The notes under the pieces: generated by a model
What the model saw: the letters and a program-made list of their open reading frames with translations, nothing else
Told to the model about the DNA's origin: nothing
Database searches by the model: none
Translations under genes and position numbers: made by a program
Assembly: GCF_031846515.1 (NCBI RefSeq)
Contig: NZ_JAVRHO010000047.1
Coordinates: 1-5,555 of the forward strand
DNA length: 5,555 nucleotides
Reading direction: 5' to 3'
From: Autumnicola lenta
Lineage (GTDB): Bacteria > Bacteroidota > Bacteroidia > Flavobacteriales > Flavobacteriaceae
Shown here: positions 1 through 5,454 of the stretch, piece by piece
How positions within the stretch are numbered: position 1 is the first letter of the stretch
Layout: each line of letters begins with the position of its first letter

Positions 1-257
1 GCGCTGCAAGAATCAGGAATAAAGACCTATTCTTAAGCAATAAGAATAAAGAGGTGCTAAAAAATGTCAATTTCGGTCTAATAAAGCGCAAGAGAACACT
101 CAATTACAGACAAAAAGTTGCACACTGGAAATCAATTACAGGCGTATACCTTAAAATACTAATTATTGACCTTTAGAAGGGCAGCAGACTACGAACTACC
201 AACATAAAAACTCCAGACTACAAAAACCCTCCAAAAATGCCAATTATCGACCTTCAG
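1..257. repeat. Copy 1 of a ~340 bp imperfect tandem repeat (noncoding)
   Basis: This stretch aligns with 339-596 almost end to end, with an offset of 338 rising to 339 through one extra A in the second copy. By eye the first 98 bases carry about ten mismatches, mostly transitions, while 99-224 differ from 438-563 only by that A and one base (C200 against G539). A further five or so mismatches follow before an identical 16 bp end (242-257). Similarity becomes loose and purine-rich beyond 257, reaching about 308. The copy may start before the window. No open frame of useful length is shared by the copies: an ATG at 64 preceded by GAGGTG runs into a stop after five codons. It is treated as noncoding; its origin is unknown. 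Confidence 0.9.
67..252. repeat. Five degenerate ~12 bp sub-repeats inside the repeat unit
   Basis: Within copy 1 the related words are tcaatttcggtc (67-78), tcaattacagac (100-111), tcaattacaggc (132-143), ctaattattgacc (159-171) and ccaattatcgacc (240-252). They share the core AATT followed by a G and a closing C about 6-7 bases on. The same five occur in copy 2 at about 405-416, 438-449, 471-482, 498-510 and 579-591. Spacing of the first three is 33 and 32 bp, close to three helical turns. Three of them are followed some 8-10 bases later by GCA. This may be a protein-binding array or the trace of a smaller ancestral repeat; the AT-rich background makes part of the similarity cheap. Confidence 0.5.
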
Positions 258-338
258 TATAAAAGGGAGTTAAAAAGTTAAAGAGGGAAAGAGTGAAGGA
301 GTCAAAATCTCCGTTTTTAGGTTAGCATCAAGACCGCT

Positions 339-596
339 GCGCTGCAAAAATCAGGAATAAAGACTTATTCTTAAGCAATGAAAATAGAGAGGTGCCAAAA
401 AATGTCAATTTCGGTCTGTTAAAGCGCAAGAAAACGCTCAATTACAGACAAAAAAGTTGCACACTGGAAATCAATTACAGGCGTATACCTTAAAATACTA
501 ATTATTGACCTTTAGAAGGGCAGCAGACTACGAACTACGAACATAAAAACTCCAGACTACAAAGAGCCTTTAAAAATGGCAATTATCGACCTTCAG
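339..596. repeat. Copy 2 of the ~340 bp imperfect tandem repeat (noncoding)
   Basis: This is the second copy of the unit at 1-257, in the same orientation, with about 30 bases of unmatched sequence (309-338) and a purine-rich tail between them. The counterpart of the short ATG frame (402) again stops within a few codons (MSISVC then stop), so no protein is conserved. Weak similarity continues past 596: the tails 291-308 and about 634-651 both read like gagtgaNggagtNaaaat. The repeat lies some 270 bp upstream of pth and may be an old intergenic duplication or a decayed mobile-element remnant. Confidence 0.9.
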
Positions 597-868
597 GAGA
601 AAAGATTAAGAGTAAAAGAGTACACAAGTGAAAGAGTGATGGAGTAAAAATGACAAATTTCGACATAAAAAGAAATCAGCTTTCACTAAAAAAGCACCTT
701 CCCCTACGTAGTTACAAAAAAGAGCTTTCCACTCTCCACTTTCCACTCAATTTTAATCTTCAAATCTTCAAATTCTTAAATTGTTCCTCTTTCTACTTTA
801 TTTCAATCTTCAATTTCTTTTCCACTTTCAACTGAATATTTAATTTTATCTTTACCAAAAAAGAGCAT
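597..868. other. Gene-free purine-rich then pyrimidine-rich tract upstream of pth
   Basis: On the plus strand 597-650 is dominated by A and G (words such as agtgaaagagtgatggagt), whereas 719-835 is dominated by C and T with short recurring words: ctttccac, tccact, atcttcaa. A 61-codon open frame at 650-835 crosses it, but its translation is biased toward F, L, N, S and K with no recognisable domain, so I do not call it a gene. The tract probably contains the 5' leader and promoter of pth, but I cannot place a confident promoter; TATCTTTA at 847-854 is only a partial -7 match and would leave almost no leader. Confidence 0.6.
755..778. repeat. Short tandem repeat, three 8-bp units (aatcttca type)
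   Basis: Two exact aatcttca units (755-762 and 763-770) are followed by a degenerate third, aattctta (771-778). Related words recur at 803-812 (tcaatcttca). A neighbouring run at 725-748 repeats the word ctttccact/ctccact. This looks like microsatellite-type low-complexity DNA, which could change in length by replication slippage close to the start of pth. Confidence 0.6.
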
Positions 869-1498
869 ATGCTGTCTTTCTTCGGAAGAATATTAAGTAA
901 AAGAAAGCCTCAGGAAGAAGAAATAGATCCCATGAAGAAATTTTTAATCGCCGGCCTTGGAAATATCGGTCGGGAATATGAAAATACAAGACATAATATA
1001 GGTTTTAAGATTGTGGATTTTCTCGCCGCTCAGGAGGAAGTTACTTTTTCTACTGACAGATTGGGGGATATCGCCCAATTCAAATTTAAAGGACGAACTT
1101 TTATTTTGCTGAAGCCCAGCACTTACATGAATCTTAGTGGAAAAGCCGTGAATTACTGGATGACGAAGGAGAAAATCCTTCCCGAAAATCTGCTGGTGGT
1201 TACTGATGATCTGAACCTCGCCTTTGGAACTTTACGGTTAAAAACAAAAGGCAGTGATGGAGGGCATAATGGGCTAAAAGACATTCAAAACGTCCTGAAT
1301 ACCACAAATTATAACAGATTTAGATTTGGAATAAGTGATGAATTTTCAAAAGGAAAACAGATAGATTACGTGCTGGGGGAATGGACGGAAGAGGAGGAGA
1401 AAAACCTTTCGGAAAGATTAAAAAAGTCTGCAGAACTTATTAAGTCTTTTGGAACTGCAGGAGTTTCGAATACAATGAATAATTTTAACGGAAAATAA
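869..1498 (+). CDS. pth: Peptidyl-tRNA hydrolase
   Basis: Cytoplasmic esterase that cleaves the bond between peptide and tRNA in peptidyl-tRNAs dropped from the ribosome, recycling tRNA. Family hallmarks are visible in order: GLGNIG (29-34, with the substrate-binding Asn32), TRHNIG (catalytic His42), STYMNLSG (Asn88), TDDLNL (Asp113, the residue that orients the His) and GGHNGLKD (Asn134). From ATG 869 the protein is 209 aa; starting at the internal ATG 932 (MKKFLIAGLGN) it would be 188 aa, close to the ~190 aa of E. coli Pth. I keep 869 because extended forms with a hydrophobic/basic start and an acidic linker ending in DPMKKFLI are, from memory, common in Flavobacteriaceae. No Shine-Dalgarno is clear at either start. 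It is first gene of a tight cluster; ribF begins 7 bp after its stop. Confidence 0.95.
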   Translation: MLSFFGRILSKRKPQEEEIDPMKKFLIAGLGNIGREYENTRHNIGFKIVDFLAAQEEVTFSTDRLGDIAQFKFKGRTFILLKPSTYMNLSGKAVNYWMTKEKILPENLLVVTDDLNLAFGTLRLKTKGSDGGHNGLKDIQNVLNTTNYNRFRFGISDEFSKGKQIDYVLGEWTEEEEKNLSERLKKSAELIKSFGTAGVSNTMNNFNGK

Positions 1499-1505
1499 GC
1501 CGACT

Positions 1506-2444
1506 TTGAAAGAACATCAGGGAGCAAATGCTTTTAACAGTGAGCGCCAGACGGCGGTAACTATAGGAACTTTTGACGGAGTACATGCAGGGCATCAAAA
1601 AATTATTGAACGGCTGGTAAATACAGCAAAAGCAAATAATCTGGAATCTGCTATCCTTACTTTTTTTCCGCATCCAAGGATGGTGCTGCAAAAAGAAAGC
1701 GGACTGAAACTGATTAATACAATTGCTGAAAGAAAGCAGATGCTGGAATCTACCGGCGTAGACCATCTAATCGTGCATCCTTTTACACACCAGTTTTCCC
1801 GACTTTCGGCATTGGAATTTGTACGCGATATTCTCGTAAATAAACTGAAGGCTAAAAAGGTAATTATCGGCTACGATCATCGTTTTGGAAGAAATCGTAC
1901 TGCAGACATTAATAATCTCAAAGAATTTGGAGAGCAATTCGGTTTTGAAGTCGAAGAAATTAGCAAACAGGAAGTGGAAGCAGTGGCGGTAAGTTCTACC
2001 AAGATTAGAAATGCTCTTTATGAAGGAAGGGTTGAAAAGGCAAATAATTACCTGCAGCACCCTTTTACGTTAACCGGAACTGTGGTAAAGGGCCGCGGGC
2101 TGGGGAAAGAATTTAACTTTCCTACCGCCAATCTGGATATAAAGGAGGATTATAAATTAATTCCGAAAAACGGAGTTTATGTGGTAAGATCCCAAATTGA
2201 CGGGAGAAATTTCTTCGGAATGATGAATATTGGTACCAATCCTACCGTTGGAGGGGAAGACCAAACCGTTGAAACTTACTTTTTTGATCTGGAACAGGAT
2301 CTTTATGACAAAAAACTTCAGATTGAACTACTGGTGCGCATTCGGGACGAGAAAAAATTTGATTCTGTAGAATCCTTAACGATTGCGATGAAACAGGATC
2401 AGGCTTTTTCCAGGCAGTACATACGTGATAATTATGCTGAATAG
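1506..2444 (+). CDS. ribF: Bifunctional riboflavin kinase / FAD synthetase
   Basis: Converts riboflavin to FMN (kinase) and FMN to FAD (adenylyltransferase) in the cytoplasm. The 312 aa length is normal for the bifunctional prokaryotic form. The N-terminal nucleotidyltransferase domain shows GTFDGVHAGH (21-30, HxGH motif) and SSTKIR (163-168). The C-terminal flavokinase domain shows GRGLGKEFNFPTAN (196-209, with Thr207 and Asn209 of the PTAN metal/nucleotide site), NIGTNPT (241-247) and Glu256 in ETYFFD, the expected catalytic base position. The start is a TTG at 1506. An in-frame TGA at 1476 closes the frame upstream, no ATG or GTG lies between, and the next internal ATG (about 1680) is beyond the HxGH motif, so TTG, or less likely ATT or ATA just upstream, must serve. 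It is probably cotranscribed with pth (7 bp gap) and overlaps the next gene by 11 bp. Confidence 0.95.
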   Translation: MKEHQGANAFNSERQTAVTIGTFDGVHAGHQKIIERLVNTAKANNLESAILTFFPHPRMVLQKESGLKLINTIAERKQMLESTGVDHLIVHPFTHQFSRLSALEFVRDILVNKLKAKKVIIGYDHRFGRNRTADINNLKEFGEQFGFEVEEISKQEVEAVAVSSTKIRNALYEGRVEKANNYLQHPFTLTGTVVKGRGLGKEFNFPTANLDIKEDYKLIPKNGVYVVRSQIDGRNFFGMMNIGTNPTVGGEDQTVETYFFDLEQDLYDKKLQIELLVRIRDEKKFDSVESLTIAMKQDQAFSRQYIRDNYAE

Positions 2445-3756
2445 GTGGCTGTTTAAACACATAGACAATTCTGCTCTTGTAGTTTTCCGTATCCTTTTTG
2501 GGATGTTGATTACCATAGAAGCATGGGGTGCAATATTCTCAGGATGGATCCAAAGAACGCTCATAGATCCGCCAAAGTTCACTTTCAATTTTATAGGTTT
2601 TGAATTTTTGCAACCGTTGCCGGGCGATCTTATGCTTTGGTATTATGGCTTGATGGGATTATTTGGTGTTTTTGTGATGCTGGGTTTTAAATACCGCATT
2701 AGCATTTTTTGTTACGGACTTATGTGGGCAGGTGTTTATCTAATGCAAAAATCCTCCTATAATAATCATTATTACCTGCTAATGTTGCTCTGCATCATTA
2801 TGCTTTTTTTACCTGCGCACCGTAACCTCTCCATAGACGCTTTAAAAAATCCTTCCCTGAGAAAAATTTCTATGCCGCGCTGGGTCTGGATAGTCATCGT
2901 ACTGCAGATGTGGATTGTATATACTTACGCTTCTATCGCCAAATTTTATCCCGACTGGCTGGATGGGACAATGCCGGATATCCTGATGAAGAGTAAAGAG
3001 GACTACTGGCTGGTGGGCGATTTTCTTCAGAAACAATGGATAAGACCGGTAATTACCTGGTTCGGACTTATTTTTGACCTGCTGATTATTCCGCTTTTGC
3101 TTTGGAAAAGAACACGTCTCATCGCATTTTTTATGGCTGTGTTTTTTCATCTTTTTAATAGCGTAATTTTTCAGATTGGTATTTTTCCTTACCTCTCGCT
3201 GGCTTTTATCCTTTTCTTTTTCCCTACGGAAAAGATCAACAAATGGTTCCTTCGGAAGAGAAAACCTCACTACGACAAAGGAGAAATCATTGTACCTTCC
3301 TATAACAAAGTGATAATTGCCGTTTTAGCGTGCTGGTTTATTATCCAGATTTCCCTGCCGCTAAGGCATTGGTTTTTTCAGGATAATGTGTTGTGGACAG
3401 AAGAAGGACATCGTCTAAGCTGGAGAATGATGCTGCGTTCAAAAAGAGGAAGCAGTTACTTTAAAGTTGTTGAAAAAGGAACTTCAGACACCCTTGTTGT
3501 GAAAAAATCTGAATATTTAAGCAAAAAACAACGACGGGCACTTAATTCCAAGCCCGATATGCTCTGGCAGTTTGCTCAATACCTTGAAAAGGAGTATGCT
3601 GAGAAGGGGAAGGAAATAGAAGTTTATATCGATGCACGGGTGAGTGTAAATGGCCGCCCCCTTAAAATGCTTATCGATCCAAAAGTAGATATGGCCAGGG
3701 CAGAATGGAGCCATTTTGGCCATAATGACTGGATTTTACCTTCAGATTTAGACTAG
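2434..3756 (+). CDS. Vitamin K-dependent gamma-carboxylase-like (HTTM) membrane protein
   Basis: A 440 aa integral inner-membrane protein with about eight hydrophobic segments (near 14-34, 66-84, 89-104, 113-128, 150-170, 206-224, 229-263, 292-310) followed by a ~125 aa soluble C-terminus. It matches vitamin K-dependent gamma-glutamyl carboxylase (VKGC; the HTTM superfamily). KSSYNNHYYL (106-115) corresponds to the animal K..WNNHSYL motif, whose Lys is the proposed base acting on vitamin K hydroquinone; FHLFNS (238-243) matches the animal FHCMNS; LSWRMM (328-333) and the C-terminal VSVNGR...DPKVD...WS segment also match. The animal enzyme carboxylates Glu using reduced vitamin K, O2 and CO2; menaquinone could be the bacterial quinone, but substrate and activity here are unknown. 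ATG 2434 is chosen over GTG 2425 because homologues, as I recall them, begin MLNRWLF-like. It overlaps ribF by 11 bp, suggesting translational coupling. Confidence 0.88.
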   Translation: MLNRWLFKHIDNSALVVFRILFGMLITIEAWGAIFSGWIQRTLIDPPKFTFNFIGFEFLQPLPGDLMLWYYGLMGLFGVFVMLGFKYRISIFCYGLMWAGVYLMQKSSYNNHYYLLMLLCIIMLFLPAHRNLSIDALKNPSLRKISMPRWVWIVIVLQMWIVYTYASIAKFYPDWLDGTMPDILMKSKEDYWLVGDFLQKQWIRPVITWFGLIFDLLIIPLLLWKRTRLIAFFMAVFFHLFNSVIFQIGIFPYLSLAFILFFFPTEKINKWFLRKRKPHYDKGEIIVPSYNKVIIAVLACWFIIQISLPLRHWFFQDNVLWTEEGHRLSWRMMLRSKRGSSYFKVVEKGTSDTLVVKKSEYLSKKQRRALNSKPDMLWQFAQYLEKEYAEKGKEIEVYIDARVSVNGRPLKMLIDPKVDMARAEWSHFGHNDWILPSDLD

Positions 3757-3763
3757 AATTTTT

Positions 3764-3783
3764 AAGCGCTTTTGTTACATTTG
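3764..3783 (+). promoter_or_regulatory. Probable serS promoter (Bacteroidota -7 box)
   Basis: TACATTTG at 3776-3783 is a full match to the TAnnTTTG -7 element of the Bacteroidota housekeeping sigma factor. No TTG lies at the usual 17-23 bp spacing upstream, so the -33 element is weak or absent. An 8 bp palindrome, AAGCGCTT, sits at 3764-3771 just upstream of the box. Transcription would begin around 3790, giving a leader of about 40 nt without a Shine-Dalgarno. The box lies 20 bp beyond the previous stop codon, so serS can be transcribed independently of the pth-ribF cluster. Confidence 0.6.
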
Positions 3784-3830
3784 CAGCTTCAAAATTAATT
3801 TTAACCGGCACTTTAAAAATCAACGGCCTT

Positions 3831-5102
3831 ATGTTACAAGTCAGCATTATCAGAGAGCAAAAAGATGCATTTATAGCAGCTTTAAAGAAACGAAATTTTG
3901 ATGCTCAGGGGATTTTTGATGAAATCCTGCAGCTCGACGATATGCGCCGTTCTACGCAAACAAAGCTGGATAATACGCTGGCTGAGTCCAATAAATTATC
4001 CAAAGAAATTGGAATTCTGTTTAAAAACGGGGAAAAGCAAAAAGCAAATTTGCTAAAAGAGAAGACCGGAAGGTTAAAGGAAAATTCGAAGAACTACTCA
4101 GAGTTGCTTGCCAATACTATTATTGAAATGGAAAAGCACCTGTACACTATTCCTAATATTCCGCACGATTCTGTTCCCGCGGGCACTTCTGAAGAAGATA
4201 ATGAAGAGGTTTATAAAGAAGGTGATATTCCGGTGTTGGCGGAAGGTTCTTTGCCGCACTGGGAACTGGCAAAAAAGTATGATATTATAGATTTTGAATT
4301 GGGTAATAAGATTACCGGGGCTGGTTTTCCTGTATACAAAGGAAAAGGAGCCAGGTTACAACGTGCTCTTATTACATATTTTCTTGACAAAGCTGTGGAA
4401 GCGGGGTATACCGAATATCAGTTGCCGTTAATGGTAAATGAAGCTTCTGGTTATGGTACAGGCCAACTTCCCGATAAAGAAGGGCAGATGTATCATATTG
4501 CTCAAGATGATCTGTATATGATTCCTACGGCAGAAGTGCCTATAACCAATATGTTTAGAGGAGATTTATTGACCGAAAATGATTTCCCGATTACCTGCAC
4601 CGGTTATACGCCTTGTTTTAGAAGGGAAGCCGGTTCTTACGGTGCCCACGTACGCGGATTAAACCGTTTGCACCAGTTTGACAAAGTAGAGCTGGTAAGG
4701 CTGGAAAAACCTCAGGATTCCTATGCCGCCCTGGATGGAATGGTGGAACATGTAAAAAATATTCTTAAGGATCTTAAATTGCCTTATCGCATTCTGCGCC
4801 TTTGTGGTGGTGACCTTGGATTTACTTCGGCATTAACTTATGATTTTGAAGTTTTTTCTACTGCACAGGATCGCTGGCTGGAGATAAGTTCTGTGTCAAA
4901 TTTTGAAGCTTTCCAGGCAAATCGCCTGAAATTGCGCTATAAAGACAAAGACAACAACAAAGAGCTTGTACACACTTTAAACGGAAGTGCACTGGCCCTG
5001 CCAAGAGTGCTTGCAGGTATTCTGGAAAATTACCAAACTCCTGAAGGTATTAAAGTGCCTGATGCTCTTATCCCGTATACCGGATTTGATATAATCGATT
5101 AG
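3831..5102 (+). CDS. serS: Seryl-tRNA synthetase
   Basis: Cytoplasmic class II aminoacyl-tRNA synthetase that activates serine with ATP and charges tRNA-Ser (and tRNA-Sec where present). At 423 aa it is of normal bacterial length. The N-terminal ~110 residues are rich in Lys, Glu, Leu and Asn and fit the long antiparallel coiled-coil arm that grips the tRNA-Ser long variable arm. The catalytic core shows TAEVPITN (233-240; Thr233 and Glu235 contact serine), motif 2 FRREAGSYG (263-271) and motif 3 NGSALALPR (384-392, ending in the ATP-binding Arg392). TSALTYDFE and SSVSNFEAFQANR replace the E. coli-type KTYDLE and SSCSNFE in a way I recall as typical for Bacteroidota, so they are not defects. 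ATG 3831 starts a standard MLQV N-terminus. A hairpin terminator follows 9 bp after the stop. Confidence 0.97.
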   Translation: MLQVSIIREQKDAFIAALKKRNFDAQGIFDEILQLDDMRRSTQTKLDNTLAESNKLSKEIGILFKNGEKQKANLLKEKTGRLKENSKNYSELLANTIIEMEKHLYTIPNIPHDSVPAGTSEEDNEEVYKEGDIPVLAEGSLPHWELAKKYDIIDFELGNKITGAGFPVYKGKGARLQRALITYFLDKAVEAGYTEYQLPLMVNEASGYGTGQLPDKEGQMYHIAQDDLYMIPTAEVPITNMFRGDLLTENDFPITCTGYTPCFRREAGSYGAHVRGLNRLHQFDKVELVRLEKPQDSYAALDGMVEHVKNILKDLKLPYRILRLCGGDLGFTSALTYDFEVFSTAQDRWLEISSVSNFEAFQANRLKLRYKDKDNNKELVHTLNGSALALPRVLAGILENYQTPEGIKVPDALIPYTGFDIID

Positions 5103-5111
5103 CGGATAAAT

Positions 5112-5148
5112 AAAAAGGCCATCCAAATAATTTTGAATGGCCTTTTTT
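5112..5148. terminator. Strong, probably bidirectional intrinsic terminator
   Basis: An 11 bp perfect stem pairs AAAAAGGCCAT (5112-5122) with ATGGCCTTTTT (5137-5147). It continues inward, after one C/A mismatch, through CAAA/TTTG to a four-base TAAT loop. The plus-strand T run (5143-5148) ends serS transcripts. The A run on the left arm reads as a T run on the minus strand, so it can also stop the convergent small gene whose stop codon lies only 14 bp away. Confidence 0.9.
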
Positions 5149-5161
5149 AATCCTAAAGAGA

Positions 5162-5383
5162 CTAACTGTCTCTTTTATTTTTCTTTTCTCTCTGTGTAAT
5201 GCCTTCTGCCTCACTGGCGTCCTTCAGGTCATTGTCTCTTTCTTTCCTCTTTTCTGCGTGCTCACCTTCCGCTTCTTTTGCTTTTAAAACATCTTTGTTA
5301 AAATGAACACCATCACTGTGCTGGTCGTTCAAAATAACTTCATCTCTTTCTTCGTCTTTTTTCTTATTGCTGTTTGGATTCAT
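5162..5383 (-). CDS. Small highly charged hypothetical protein
   Basis: A 73 aa protein that I do not recognise. By count it has 20 acidic (11 Glu, 9 Asp) and 17 basic (12 Lys, 5 Arg) residues, about half the chain, with a single Phe and no Cys, Trp or Tyr. There is no signal peptide or membrane segment. It should be soluble and largely disordered or a lone charged helix (the stretch around 29-60 is richest in Ala, Glu and Lys). It begins MNPNSNKKK at the ATG complementary to 5381-5383. AAAAAGAAAAAG stands directly upstream, in keeping with Bacteroidota leaders that lack a Shine-Dalgarno. It converges on serS and shares the hairpin terminator. Its promoter would lie within about 5384-5454, just beside the insertion-sequence end, but I see no strong -7/-33 pair. 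It is probably a real gene, given its placement, but a chance frame cannot be excluded. Confidence 0.6.
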   Translation of the reverse strand: MNPNSNKKKDEERDEVILNDQHSDGVHFNKDVLKAKEAEGEHAEKRKERDNDLKDASEAEGITQREKKNKRDS

Positions 5384-5454
5384 CTTTTTCTTTTTAAGAT
5401 AAGATTAATGTTCAATACAATCGAATAATTGTTAGACATTATAATACATTTAAC

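Noticed and set aside
64..84. Short peptide start (GAGGTG followed by ATG) in each repeat copy
   Set aside because: The frame ends after five or six codons in both copies and the stop differs in position, so no conserved peptide is supported.
1..596. CRISPR array as an explanation for the 5' repeats
   Set aside because: The unit is ~340 bp with only two copies and degenerate inner words; there are no identical short repeats separated by unique spacers of constant length.
650..835. 61-codon plus-strand open frame between the repeats and pth
   Set aside because: It lies in low-complexity pyrimidine-rich DNA, its translation is biased F/L/N/S/K without any domain, and its start falls at the edge of the repeated tail. 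A GGAG at 641-644 is part of the purine-rich background.
847..854. TATCTTTA as the pth -7 promoter box
   Set aside because: It lacks the final G of TAnnTTTG, has no TTG at proper spacing, and would leave a leader of only a few bases before ATG 869.
1485..2060. Two adjacent minus-strand open frames of 93 and 97 codons
   Set aside because: Both are antisense to ribF, which has strong motif support across the same region; no family features are visible in their translations.
2842..3270. 142-codon minus-strand open frame
   Set aside because: It is antisense to the well-supported carboxylase-like gene and reads as a basic, domain-free translation, as expected from a shadow of a hydrophobic coding region.
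4108..4290. 60-codon plus-strand frame inside serS
   Set aside because: It is out of frame within a confident serS gene and has no recognisable features.
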